Shown: piece after piece, positions 11,129 to 21,864 of the stretch | How the letters are laid out: every line of letters starts with the position of its first letter | Numbering within the stretch: position 1 is the first letter of the stretch | Source of the DNA: Pterois miles | Taxonomy: Eukaryota > Chordata > Actinopteri > Perciformes > Scorpaenidae | NCBI GenBank assembly: GCA_947000775.1 | Contig: CAMQGK010000058.1 | Span: 2,982,001-3,046,000 of the forward strand | Reading direction: 5' to 3' | DNA length: 64,000 nucleotides | Program-made: the position numbers and the translations under genes | The notes under the pieces: model-generated | Told to the model about the DNA's origin: nothing | Database searches by the model: none | Seen by the model: the letters and a program-made list of their open reading frames with translations, nothing else

Positions 11129-12217
11129 ATGGACTCAGCAAACAGCGAGCAGGTTAGATCCGCTCTCCTTGCCCAGGGGAAACGGATCCATTCCCACGAG
11201 GAGCAGCTCGTTGCCGTTAACCACGGCGTTAAGCAGCTGACTGAACGTCAGGAGTTATTTCAGTGTCGAAGAACAAGTGTCCCGACTCGGTACACAGATG
11301 CAAGCGCTAGTTAGCCTGCTCGAGCCTCTCCAGACAGCCGGAGCAGCGGCGGACGCCGCTCCGACTCCCCCGGTAGCCGTTCCTGCCGCACCGGCTCCAC
11401 CGTCACTCGCTCCACCTTCATTCAACCTGCCCAGCTCTCCACACCTGGCTAAGCCGGAGAGGTTCTCCGGCGACTCCTCAAACTGCCGCTCATTCCTGGT
11501 CCAGTGTGGTCTACATTTCGAACTGCAAGCAGCACAGTTTCCATCAGAGCGATCCAAAGTAGCGTTCATTATAACGCACCTATCAGGCAGAGCGGAAGCC
11601 TGGGCTACGGCAGAGTGGGCGAGAAATTCTCCGGTATGTGCCTCTCTTGGTTTATTTACTGACACTTTGAGTAAAATATTTGATCATACCACTCCAGGAA
11701 GAGAGGCGGCTCGAGCGCTGGTGGCTCTGAGGCAGGGGAAGCGGCGTGTGGCAGACTACGCCATAGAGTTCCACACGCTGGCAGCCGACAGCGGGTGGAA
11801 TGACGCTTCGCTCTTAGACACCTTTCTCCACGGACTTTCTGACCCGGTCAAAAATCGACTCGCTCTGCTGGACCTGCCCGCCGATCCCGACGCAGTCATC
11901 GCCCTCGCCATATTGATAATCGCTTGTGGGAACGTGAGAGGGAGAAGGAAAAGGAGAGGAGGAAAGCAGCAATTTCAGCTCCGACCAATGCAAGGCAGCA
12001 TGCCCCACCTCGACTGCTCTGGCATCCCTCTCTACCGTCTTCAGCTGACGAGTCTCCATCGCCCCCTAGTGGTACACTGGAACCCATGCAGCTGGGGAGG
12101 ACCCGGCTGACACCGGAGGAACGTCAGCGCCGCCTTCGGGAGAGACGCTGCATCTACTGTGGACAACTGGGACATTTTCTGCTCTCGTGCCCGTTAAAAG
12201 ACCAGGCTCGTCAATGA
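11129..12217 (+). pseudogene. gag: gag of the Gypsy element (two frameshifts)
   Basis: Starts at an ATG only 17 nt after the LTR and ends at TGA 12215-12217. Three blocks in shifted frames make up one gag: an N-terminal helical part (11129 to about 11264), the capsid-like region with a proline/alanine-rich linker (about 11265-11911), and an arginine-rich segment ending in the zinc knuckle CIYCGQLGHFLLSC (CX2CX4HX4C, near 12149-12190). The break at about 11264 looks like a 1-nt gain or 2-nt loss; the one at about 11911 looks like a 1-nt loss, returning to the first frame. Gag forms the retrotransposon particle and binds RNA. This family gave rise to the mammalian PEG10 and RTL genes. The product cannot be made as a single protein from this copy. 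Confidence 0.88.
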
Positions 12218-15200
12218 ACGACAGAACATTGGTGAGCCCAACCTCTATTACTAACTCTTCCTCTCGCTCCCTAATACAGGCTGAGTTAATTACTCCCCAC
12301 CAGTCCCTCGTCCAGCCAGTGTTGGTGGATTCTGGCTCGGATGAAAGCTTCATCGACCGGGCGCTGGTGATTGATCTGGGTTTAACTACCACTCCCCTAC
12401 CTAAACCACTGAAGGCCAACGCCCTCGACGGGAGACTCCTGTGTGGGGTGACTCACCGTACTCAACCTGTGCAACTCATCATATCTGGTAACCACTCAGA
12501 GACAATTAGCCTGCACACATGAGTCAGCAGCTCATCCGTTGATTCTCGGTCTGCCATGGCCTCGGTCTGCCATGGCTGAGACAACACAATCCTCACATTG
12601 ACTGGTCTTCGGGGAAAATATTGAACTGGGGGGAAAGTGCTCTTTAACTTGTCATCTCTCACCTGTTTCCCCTGCACCTTCAGGAGATGAGAAGAAGTCT
12701 CCACCGATCCTAGCTCCCAAGGAGACTCATCCGGACCTGACGGGGGTTCCCCCGTGCTACCACGACCTACGTGAAGTCTTTAATAAGGCTCGCGCCACCA
12801 GTCTCCCACCTCATCGGCCGTATGATTGCGGCATAGACCTGCTCCCTGGCTCCTCCCCACCTAAGGGGAGATTGTTTTCCCTCTCTGTTCCTGAGAGAGA
12901 GGCCATGAATGATTACATCAAGTCCTCTCTGGCAGCAGGGATCATTCAGCCTTCGTCATCACCAGCGGGAGCAGGCTTCTTCTTCGTCGAGAAGAAAGAC
13001 CGGACCCTCAGACCCTGTATTGACTATAGAGGACTAAATGAAATCACGGTCAAAAACAGGTACCCTCTCCCTTGAATATCTACTGCTTTTGAACAGCTCA
13101 AGGGGTCTAAAGTTTTCACCAAGCTTGATCTCAGGACTGCTTACAACTTGGTTAGAATACGAGAGGGCGATGAGTGGAAAACAGTCTTTAACACCCCTAG
13201 TGGCCACTACGAGTATCTGGTAATGCCATTTGGTTTAACTAACGCCCCTGCCGTGTTTCAGTCTCTTGTTAATGACGTACTACGAGACATGTTGAATATT
13301 TTCGTGTTTGTGTACCTGGATGATATTCTTATTTTTTCTCCAGACGAACAGACCCATGTGCAACACGTAAGGCAGGTGCTTCAGAGACTGCTTGACCACC
13401 AATTGTTTGTAAAGGCAGAAAAATGTGACTTTCATATTTCCACCATCTCTTTCCTGGGTTTTGCTGTCACGCCAGACAGTATCCAGATGGACACTGAGAA
13501 GGTCAGTGCGGTCTCCAATTGGCCAACCCCCACCAACCGTAAGTTGGTGCAAAAGTTCCTAGGTTTCGCCAACTTCTACAGACGATTCATTAGGAATTTT
13601 AGCTCCATAGCCGCACCTTTACATGCCTTAACCTCGCCCAAAGTAAAGTTCTCCTGGTCTCCTGAGGCAGATCATGCGTTCTGCAGATTAAATATAGCTT
13701 CTGTTCCGCCCCCATCCTGTCCCTTCCTGAGCTCGATAGGCAATTTATCGTGGAGGTAGATGCGTCCGACTTTGGCATTGGGGCAGTTTTGTCCCAACGC
13801 TCAAAGTCGGACAACAAGCTACACCCATGCGCTTTTCTCTCCCGCAAATTGACACCTGCGGAGAGAAACTATGACATTGGTAATCGGGAACTATTAGCAG
13901 TAAAAGCGGCTCTTGAAGAGTGCCGTCATTGGCTTGAGGGGTCGGAACATCCCTTTTTGGTTTGGACCGACCACAAAAATTTAGAGTACATCAAGACGGC
14001 TAAACGTCTCAACTCCCGACAGGCTAGATGGGCTTTATTTTTCAACCGCTTCAACTTTACCTTGTCCTACAGACCAGGTTCAAAAAATGGTAAACCTGAC
14101 ACCCTCTCTAGATTATATGATGCCGAGGGATCAATCAAGTGTCCGTCTAACATTCTTCCTGAGTCCTGTGTAGTGGCTGCTGTAACTTGGGAGGTAAAGA
14201 GGGCGCTATCTGACATAACTGCTCCTAAAGACACTCCAAATAACAGACTGTTTGTTCCAGAGACTGTTCGGTCCCAGGTCATCCACTGGGCCCATACCTC
14301 CCGCATTGCCTGTCACCCCGGTTCCAAGCGCACCATCTTCATCATCAAACAGCGGTTCTGGTGGCCCAACATGGACAAGGAGGTCAAGGAGTATGTGGCA
14401 GCCTGCTCGGTTTGTGCCTGAGGAAAGTCCTCACACTAACCCCCTTCAGGTCTGGTACAACCCCTTCCTATTCCTCATCGTCCCTGGTCCGACATTTCGA
14501 TAGATTTTGTCACAGGCTTACCACCTTCTGAAGGTAACACCACTGTTTTGACTATTGTTGATAGATTCTCTAAAATAGTGCATTTTGTGGCACTTCCGAA
14601 GTTACCCTCCGCCAAAGAGACGGCGGAGGTGATGTTGTTTCATGTATTTCGTATTCATGGCTTTCCTAGTGACGTGGTGTCGGACCAGGGACCACAATTC
14701 GTCTCCAGATTCTGGAGGGAGTTCTGCGGCCTGTTGGGGAAAACGGTGAGCCTTTCCTCAGGACACCACCCCGAGTCAAATGGCCAAACAGAGAGACTGA
14801 ATCAAGATCTGGAGACAGGACTACGGTGTCTGGTGGCCCAGAACCCATCCTCGTGGAGAAAGCACCTCCTATGGATCGAATATGCACACAACACACTGCC
14901 TTGTTCTTCCTCTGGTTTGTCTCCGTTTCAATGTGTCTATGGTTATCAGCCGCCATTGTTCCCTGAAGTTGAACCAGAGTCCAGCATTCCTTCTGCCCAG
15001 GCTCTAGTGTGGCGCTGCCGCAAGATCTGGAAAAGAGCCCGCCAGATGCTCTTGAGAAGCGCCGCACGGACCAAGAGGATGGCAGATCGCCACCGGCTCC
15101 CTGCTCCGCCCTACCGACCCGGCCAGAAGGTCTGGCTTTCCACAAAGGACCTCCCTCTTCGAGTCGAGTCACGGAAGCTGGCTCCTAAGTTCGTGGGCCC

Positions 15201-15657
15201 TTTTCCTATTACTAAGGTAATAAATCCAGTCGCAGTTAAGCTTCAACTGCCCAGGTCCATGAGGATCCACCCCACCTTTCACGTAGGGAGACTGAAACCA
15301 GTGAAGGAGAGCTCCCTGGTTCCCACATCCAAACCTCCTCCTCCTCCTCGGTTGATCGATGAGGGTCCTGTGTACACGGTAAAAACACTTCTGGATATGC
15401 GCCGTAGAGGAAGGGGCCAACAATATCTAGTAGATTGGGAGGGATATGGTCCGGAGGAGAGGTGTTGGGTGTCTTCAAAAGACATCATGGACCCTAGTCT
15501 CATAAGAGACTACCACAAAAGCCATCCTGAGGGGTTAGGGACTTCTGGAGCCGTCCCTAGAGGGGGGTTCTGTTATGAAATCTTGGTCTTAGTCTGTGTC
15601 TTCTGTGTTGCATGCTTTTATTTTAGTGCACTTCCTGTTTTATTTTGGCATGTTTAA
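12187..15657 (+). pseudogene. pol: pol of the Gypsy element (protease-RT-RNase H-integrase-chromodomain), broken
   Basis: Domains in order: aspartic protease with DSGSDESFID (near 12328); reverse transcriptase with YLDD at 13313-13324; RNase H with VDASDFGIGAVLS (near 13753) and WTDHKN; integrase zinc domain (H-X3-H then CSVC, 14278-14418); integrase core with DFVTG, SDQGPQF and PESNGQTE; a GPF module (near 15196); chromodomain from about 15372 with YLVDWEGYGPEERCW. Lesions: frame change in a CACACA run near 12514, a 16-bp tandem duplication at 12545-12576, a frame change near 12630, TGA 13073-13075, a 1-nt change near 13690, TGA 14419-14421 and TAA 14437-14439. The protease frame is -1 relative to the end of gag and overlaps it by about 30 nt. 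The final frame runs into the 3' LTR, stopping at 15657. Confidence 0.92.
15559..15567 (+). other. Polypurine tract
   Basis: AGAGGGGGG lies 3 nt before the 3' LTR, the expected place for the plus-strand DNA primer of an LTR element. Confidence 0.8.
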
Positions 15658-16095
15658 CCTCTCCTCTCGTTGCAGATCACTTCACTCCCTGCCCTGCATG
15701 TTTCCCTCCTGCACGTTTGTGCACCGCCCTCTGACCTAGTTTTCCTCACCGCTCACCTGAGTCTGATCGTCGCCCCTGATTGTGTCCACCTGTCCATAGT
15801 TAGTCACTTCCTTCACTAGTATATAATGTGTGCTCCCCATTCCTCCTGGGCCAGTTCGTCTTGCCTGTTACCAGTCTTAAGCGTCCCAGCATTCTTTGAT
15901 TATTAGACTCCTCGTGAATGACAATCTGCTCGTGTTTTTGACCCTGCCTCAGCCTTCTGATTTGGACACTGCTGCAAGTATTGATTCTCTGTGTACCGAA
16001 CCCTTTTGTATTAAAGACGCCGATTATTGCCTATACCTGCTTTAAGTCTGTTTTTGCATTTGAGTCCAAACCTGCCTTTTGCTATATGCCTAACA
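15571..16095 (+). repeat. 3' LTR
   Basis: 525 bp, same ends as the 5' LTR. TATATAA at 15820-15826, predicted RNA start GGCCAGTTCGT at 15849-15859 and ATTAAA at 16010-16015. The TATA box and start here look intact, so this LTR could in principle drive plus-strand transcription through the rest of the APBA1 intron, antisense to the gene. Confidence 0.95.
15820..15860 (+). promoter_or_regulatory. 3' LTR core promoter
   Basis: Consensus-like TATATAA with a predicted start about 29 nt downstream. The first 11 nt of the predicted RNA pair exactly with 11114-11124. Confidence 0.6.
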
Positions 16096-16298
16096 ATTAT
16101 TTCCCTCATAATTGTCAAGCACAGAGTAGATCTTCAGATTCTTCTTGCAGGCTGTGTTTTCAAGATCTTCACATTTTGCTTTCAATTAAATTCATCTGAT
16201 CTAAATATTACAGCAACTGCCTCCATGCCTTCCATATTTCACCACGTTGATTGTTTTCACAACTGCTTTATTATCAGCATCAGAGATATGAGTTAGAG

Positions 16299-17169
16299 CA
16301 GGGGTCGGGAACCTCTGGCTCGCGAGCCAGATGTGGCTTTTTTGATGGCTGCGTCTGGCTCACATCTAGGCGACGGTCTCTGTTTACTGTTGCCATGGCG
16401 ACTAGAAAGCCGGCTCGCTATGAGGCAGCGATCAGAGGAAGTCCGGCTTATATACGGTTTATATACGCGTCTGCTTTGTTTACCGCTTCAACATCACGTT
16501 GAAAAGAACACTGGCCACCGCAGGTACTCGCTTGCTCTCCATTGTTTACTCCCTTGAATTGTGTTGCACTAAATAAACGTTTTTCAGCGCGACGCCGTCA
16601 GCAGACATGCAGCGGTGAAAAGGAGGCGACGCAGCTCGCCAGCGGGGGAGAGACCTGCTGGTTCTGGTCTCTGGGAAAGGGGACAAACGCTGATTGATGG
16701 CGGCTCCATCTGCGTTCAAAAACAGTGTCAAGCCACTAATTTCAGAGGGAAAGTGGCAAACATACATGTTGTTGTGTCTATCATCAATCAATCGCGTAGG
16801 CAGCGCAGATGAGGCAGAGACACTTTGTTCAAGTTGGGTTGCCATATTTTGCTGTCCAAAATAGCGGTCGATGTGCGCATGCGCAAAAGGCTCCTTCGCA
16901 GCTCAGGTAGTGACAACGGCTCGTTTTAATCGGGTTGTCAATGAGCTGATTGCAGAAACTCTTTTGAGAAGATGGCTAAAAGAAAAAAAGACGAGGAGTA
17001 TGGTACTTTTCAGCAGCAATGGACAGAGGGATTAGCCTTTGTGGAGAGAGCAGGTTCTGCAGTGGGTCTAATATGCAATGATATTTAGTTTTAAACATAT
17101 TGTTTGGCTCTCACGGAATTACATTTAAAAATATGTGCTGTTCATGGCTCTCTCAGCCAAAAACCCCTG
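16299..17169 (+). mobile_element. hAT-type element with transposase N-terminal remnant
   Basis: Begins CAGGGGTCGGGAACC and ends near AACCCCTG. The flanks AGTTAGAG (16291-16298) and AGTTAGAA (17170-17177) are an 8-bp target duplication with one mismatch, as expected for hAT. The right terminus is degenerate. Only about 200 bp separates it from the 3' LTR. An internally deleted derivative: a transposase start is present but the catalytic part is gone. Confidence 0.8.
16972..17088 (+). pseudogene. hAT transposase N-terminal fragment
   Basis: A 38-codon frame from ATG 16972 to TAG 17086-17088 begins MAKRKKDEEY and contains FVERAGSAVGLICND. It resembles the N-terminus of domesticated or active hAT transposases annotated in fish as GTF2IRD2-like or SCAND3-like proteins, including the start of the zinc-finger (LICND). 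The rest of the transposase is missing, so it is non-functional. It supports the hAT label for the surrounding element. Confidence 0.7.
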
Positions 17170-17177
17170 AGTTAGAA

Positions 17178-18313
17178 GATATGAAGATATGGACTCTCGT
17201 CTATTTGGGTCTATCACTGATACGGGGACAAGAAGGCAATGCAGATGTGACACCTACAAATGTATGGTCACAATTGTTGTTTTAATTATTGTGTGTTTCT
17301 TTCATATGGAAACAGCCAGATTTGGATGTGTTCTCTTTGTGGGCTGGTGAGCTGCGTTTCCCCAGAGCCGCCACAAGGGGGAGTACCACCAAAAGCGAGC
17401 GCTATGTTGTGGTAGGCCGGGCTGGGCTTCCGTCCCTCAGACGGAAGATAGCCTGCTGGTGAACACATCTAACGGCTTATGTCTTGCATTTTCCTGTACC
17501 AAACAGGACATACATATATTCTGCAAACAGGTAACTCCTGCCGAGGCCTGTAACACAGACAGTCGTTATTATAAGGGAAGGAAAGGAAGAAGTCAGGTGA
17601 CGTAGTAAAAAGATCAACAGTCCAGGCAGTGAGGAGGTCGGGTGAATGGATGGGTCAAACAAACACAGGACCTCGACCCATGTGAAACCAAAAGTCAACG
17701 TTGACTTATTCTACCTTACTTTTCTTACGTAACTTGAGCACTTAACTAGCAGCATGTAGCCTACTTAAGTTACATAATAATAATAATAATAATAATAAAA
17801 CATACTTATTTTAACTTAAACCACAATCTTTTCCTAAACCTAGGTAGTTTTGTTGCTTAGACTAAAGTTGTTGTGTTTCACTTTCACAACATGAAAGATA
17901 CAGTTTGACCCACCTGAAGCATTGGTATAGTAGAGATAACCCCTGATAACATCCATTCAGTCGGCTGATAACATTCAAAATGGGTGGTTTTCTTCAGGTT
18001 CAGCAGAGTTTCTTTGCCTTAGTTTTCACATTCTTCTTTTTGTCTTCACTAAAGTTATAGTGCTTCACTTTGGTTGCACCTCAGTCTGATAAAAAATATT
18101 GAAGTTGGTTTGTGGTGTGTCGCAGTCACTGACAGACCAGCAGCCATCTTGTGTGCAGCTGACCATGTTGGTGAGAGGCCAAATCAGTGGTATAAACTAC
18201 AATAACTAACTTCCCATTTGTCTTCCCTGTCACCTCATCCAGTAGCTCACTCACTTCCTCAAACTCTCACCTCACAGAGTGAAAAGCTCTGCACCAGAGG
18301 ATGGAGCACTCAC
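17178..18313. other. APBA1 intron with old dispersed repeat
   Basis: Includes a segment (about 17635-17900) with CAAACAAACACAGGACCTC and TTTTCCTAAACC motifs; a related CAACAAACACAGGCCTC piece is at 9929-9950. A TAA run sits at 17775-17797. No coding signal. Confidence 0.45.
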
Positions 18314-18353
18314 CTTCTACATAGGTGGGGAAAGACGCAAGGCTTCTCCTGGA
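18314..18353 (-). CDS. APBA1: APBA1 coding exon (SRRSLASFPTYVE)
   Basis: 40 nt encoding SRRSLASFPTYVE plus the first base of a split Val codon. Human Mint1 has SRKSLASFPTYVE at the same place, just before the PTB domain. The acceptor AATAG was chosen over a CAG 5 nt further in because only it restores phase with the previous exon and the conserved S-R residues. The donor is GAAG|GTGAGT. The intron to the preceding exon is only 101 nt (18354-18454), while the following intron is about 10 kb. Confidence is high because sequence, phase and splice sites all agree. Confidence 0.93.
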
Positions 18354-18454
18354 CTATTAATAAAAAGAGAGGAGAAAGACAAACATTACTTCAACTTGAT
18401 GTGTATATGTGGCAATTGGACAATATCTAATAAATAGCAAAATACCAAACACAC

Positions 18455-18553
18455 CTCTTTACTGGAAGGAGAAGATTCAAAGCTGTCGTCCTGCAGCAGA
18501 TGGCTGCTGGACGACTCTGCTCCTGGAGGAGAGGGCGAGCCAGAACCAGGAGA
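18455..18553 (-). CDS. APBA1: APBA1 coding exon (Ser/Pro-rich linker)
   Basis: 99 nt, 33 residues, phase 0 at both ends: SPGSGSPSPPGAESSSSHLL then an acidic/serine part ending SSKE. Human Mint1 has the similar SPSPGSSSPLGAESSS...NKE linker between the CASK-binding region and the PTB domain. Acceptor TTTTCTCCATGCAG; donor GAG|GTGTGT. Low-complexity and probably unstructured. The symmetric phase means skipping would keep frame. Confidence 0.9.
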
Positions 18554-20574
18554 CTGCATGGAGAAAATAAGGAGTGGAGACAAAAAGCACAACACAAATG
18601 AAAGTTAAATGAAAAAGGAGCTACATGTCTCAAATGGAAGCCTCGCTGGGAAAAGCTGTGGGAGAAAGTGATCAGGTTTATAAACTGGTAGTCTAACACA
18701 GGCCCACCGTGTGCCTTGCTCGTACCCGGGACCCCCCACCCCTCCCAACACAACGGCCATTTTCACATGGTAGTACAGCAGCAGCTCCTCAGGCAGAGTC
18801 AGACAGGTGCAGAGATGTGGTAAATAGGGAGTTAAACAACATTAATATAACATTCTGACTGATTTCCTCATAACCACTGTTGTTGTCCCTGCTCAGCCTG
18901 CTGTGTAGTGTAACATTAGTTTATGGTATATAACAAAATAAGCTGAACAGGTATAAGAAGTAAGATGTAAAAAGAGCACAGGATGCTTTTCTCACTCTCT
19001 TGCTCCTTGTGTTTTAATGCACCCAATTTTTACTTTCTCAATTTTACTGCCTAACTAGATAAAAAAAAAAAAAAAACACTGAGAGGATCTAAAGTACTGC
19101 AGTGACTGGACACATTTCCCTTCACATAGCATGGCAATTATCAAGTTAATACCTTCATCCACTCTCATTTGCAATGTGGGCCCCGTGACCTGGTGGCCCT
19201 GCTCTAACATGTAGATGTTCATTAAATCAAGGACAGTCACACTGCACTTCACACAGACATACGCAGACAGCATTCTGGAAAGCCTAAAGTTGTGTTGTAA
19301 GTTGAATTTCACAAGTTTTTGATTAGCACCTGAAATTAGGTTCACACTTGTCAAAAAGATCCGAACACAGCACAAGGGTTATTAATGGTGCAGCACTCTG
19401 TGTGGAGGTGTGCAGGACACTTGAGGCCCTGTTCAGGCTTGGTATTATCATGCATCTTGAAGGATCCAGTGCAGGTGTGAATGCGCTCAAGACGCATTGA
19501 GATCCGATCGCTGAGACCACATTCAGATGTTTGTTCGATCACAACTTCCCTTGTCTGTCACATGATGCCAGCGGGCCCAAAAACACTTTTTCCCATAGAC
19601 TTACATTGGGAAAGACCTAATTCTTTCTTTTACACTTGAATAGCAATGATTTGAATCACTGGGTCCTAAAAGTTGTAAAATCCACTAATCCATTTTCCTT
19701 CTTCCGTTCATGTGAATGAGGCTGTGGCTGGACGGAGGAAATGAGGCGGGGTTAAAGGAAACGTTAGTGTTCCTGCTCCACTGATGCAGAAGATCCATGT
19801 GATTTTATATTTTTTTTGCTTCAAAAGCCACTGAGCAACTTCCAGAGGAATGAACGCTGTCTCCATATCCAATACTGCATCCACTGCAGTAGGCACTATA
19901 TTTTTGGCACTAGGCAAAAAAATCCATAATAACCTTTCAGCATTTTGTAATTCAAGTGTTCTGAGAGCTAACTAGACTTCTGCACCTCCTCATTACTCTG
20001 TTTTCAGGTTTTTAAAAATCTAGCCCCTGACAACAAAGCATCTGGATGGATCACCCAAGACACATGTTAATGCCAAGTCTGAACAGGACCTTTGAGTCTA
20101 TCCCTAGCCCAGAGGGGGCATTACGTCCAGAACACTTCTATCATTGCAGACGCCCCACACGGCCAACATCAACGGCACTAGTTACACAATCAATCTCATC
20201 TTGTTGAGTCTGACAGCAAAAACATAAATACACAAGCTGTGATGAGGTGAGCGGATACTGACACACATCGAATGAAAAAAAAAAAAAAAAAAACGCAGCT
20301 TAGAGGCAAAACATCACCACATATCACCTCTGTGTGGGACATAGGGCAACACATTGTCATAACACCGAAACAGACCAGACAGAAACATGTTGCAGGATTC
20401 AGCTCAAATCAACTCCAGGGTGTATGTCTGTTACAGCTGGCAGGGACAGTACTTACTTCCCTCTAGTGGTTTCTCTCCATGCCAACAGTTCTGGTTTTAT
20501 TGGTCCAGGTTTTGAGACATCTCTGTTAAATTTCTGTTTTCTGTTTTCAGGCTTTAAAAAAATCTAGCCCATGA

Positions 20575-20875
20575 TGGAAGACTTTGGCCAATCACAGGTC
20601 ATTTCAGAGAGAGTGTTTCTATTGGCTGTGCTCCAGCTGGTGATCTCAACATGGCTGCTGGGTCACAAACATTCTCATTTTACACCTAAACAGTAACTAC
20701 AAGATGTTTCTGAAAACATTTGAGGAGATAAATAGACATTAATATAACAGAATATTGATTCATATATGATCAGCTCTCATAGACGGCAGCTAGACAGCAG
20801 ACCTCAGGTCAGATCTCATTGGTTGTTTCTCGATCTTTACACGACATCAGTTGCTCTGACATATTGACACGGATG
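20575..20875 (+). repeat. Dispersed repeat family B, copy 1
   Basis: Shares CCAATCACAGGTCATTTCAG, TATTGGCTGTGCTCCAGCTGG, AAGATGTTTCTG and TTGATTCATAT blocks with 23725-24115 (opposite strand) and 52195-52535. Contains CCAAT-like motifs. Not assigned to a class. Confidence 0.7.
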
Positions 20876-21049
20876 GGTCTACATTGGATTTAGATGAAAG
20901 CCTGGCGTGTTTCATATAGACATTAAAAGGTTCCTCAGTGCATCTGTTTCAGACGCCGACGACCACTGAGCAAGCTTCAGATTAAAGTAAGCATAATATT
21001 ATGGTCACGATTAATTTCTTGTAAATCATGATCACAAATTCTTACCTGC

Positions 21050-21098
21050 GAAAGATAAGATAAGATATTCCTTTTATTTGTCCCACAGTGGAGAAATT
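21050..21098 (-). repeat. Non-LTR retrotransposon 3' tail
   Basis: On the minus strand it reads TTTCTCCACTGTGGGAC, AATAAAAGGAATATC, then TTATCTTATC. Related tails are at 47983-48030 (minus) and 52715-52853 (plus). Typical of fish LINE 3' ends with a TTATC repeat. Confidence 0.55.
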
Positions 21099-21278
21099 TA
21101 AAGAAAGCATTACAACACCACCACTCTGAGCTTCTCCATGAATCCATGAAAGCACATAGAAACTTGGTCTTATGAACTTGCCACATACCCCAACACTCAT
21201 GAGACAATTAATTCCATCACTGCTGCAAATATAAGCCATTACTCCAACATGCCGATGGAAAAATCATAAAGTTCACAC

Positions 21279-21411
21279 CTCATCTCCGTCGTGTTGGTCA
21301 GTCTGCTGCTTCTGCTTGGCTTGTTCCTCCTCAAGCTTTTCTACTTGATACATCCAAAAGTTTTCCATGGCTTTCAGACGCAGCTGAACCTCGAAAAGTG
21401 CCTCAGATGAA
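21279..21411 (-). other. Orphan exon-like segment encoding a coiled coil
   Basis: Read on the minus strand, 44 open codons encode ...EALFEVQLRLKAMENFW, MYQVEKLEEEQAKQKQQ and then TDQHDGDE, a heptad-like, charged helix with good coding character. It is bounded by a plausible acceptor (CACTCTCAACGCTAG) and a donor GAG|GTGTGA. At 133 nt it would break the APBA1 frame if spliced between the flanking phase-0 exons, so it is not a simple APBA1 cassette. It could be an exon of a nested minus-strand gene, a poison exon, or an exon relic. I do not recognise the protein. Confidence 0.35.
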
Positions 21412-21864
21412 CTAGCGTTGAGAGTGGCAGTGTGGGGTTAAAATACAACAGCAGTGTCTACAGACTGGGAGTCAGCTGCTCAGGTGACACTCAGGTATCA
21501 GGATTCATGGTGGAATCAACAGGCTGGGTTTGCCTGTCTGTCGGCCTGGAGTTTGCGCTGTTGACAGTGTGACGTTGTGTCATCTCACCAAATTAATTTA
21601 CACTGTATGTTGAGGACACATTAATCTATAGATGGTGTTTAAAGCAGAAGTGTTAGGCTGCAGATACGCTCTGATCACACTGATGTAAACAGGAAAACAG
21701 CCCATGTCATTCTGTTATTGGAGCCTCACTGAATTATTTAACTGGTCTTACCCTTTACTTTTCTCTCTCTCACCCTTACTGAATTAATCATTTCTATTCA
21801 AACTGAGAACAATGTTCGGATGAATCATCGTGACCGATAAGAAAGCCAAATAATGTGAGGGCAT

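Larger units (their letters stand above)
10582..16100 (+). mobile_element. Ty3/Gypsy LTR retrotransposon, sushi/Tf1 type, with target duplication
   Basis: A full-length element in plus orientation, antisense to APBA1, inside an APBA1 intron. Two 525-bp LTRs (10587-11111 and 15571-16095) are flanked by the 5-bp duplication ATTAT (10582-10586 and 16096-16100). Each LTR starts TGTTA and ends TAACA. Between them lie gag with a zinc knuckle, then protease, reverse transcriptase, RNase H, integrase with a GPF module and a C-terminal chromodomain, the order expected for chromoviruses. LTR divergence is about four substitutions, so insertion is recent, but the coding regions carry several frameshifts and stops and cannot make intact proteins. 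There is no env frame. Insertion more than 2 kb from the flanking exons is compatible with normal splicing. Confidence 0.95.
18554..21278. other. APBA1 intron, repeat-bearing
   Basis: Contains a family C piece near 19575-19700 (TTTCCCATAGACTTACATTG), a segment near 19890-19990 that also occurs near 52090-52180 (ACTATATTTTTGGCAC and CCTTTCAGCAT motifs), and family B at 20575-20875. Poly-A runs occur at 19061-19076 and 20275-20292. No recognised gene. Confidence 0.5.

Noticed and set aside
11112..11135. tRNA primer-binding site after the 5' LTR
   Set aside because: The nearest TGG is 8 nt in and I saw no clear tRNA 3'-end complement; the 11-nt self-complement fits better.
11255..11665. 136-codon minus-strand frame
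   Set aside because: Antisense shadow of gag.
14666..15172. 168-codon minus-strand frame
   Set aside because: Antisense shadow of the integrase region of pol.
18721..18830. Open minus-strand stretch containing LPEELLLYYHVK
   Set aside because: Could be an exon partner of the orphan segment at 21279-21411, but splice sites are poor and no family is recognised.
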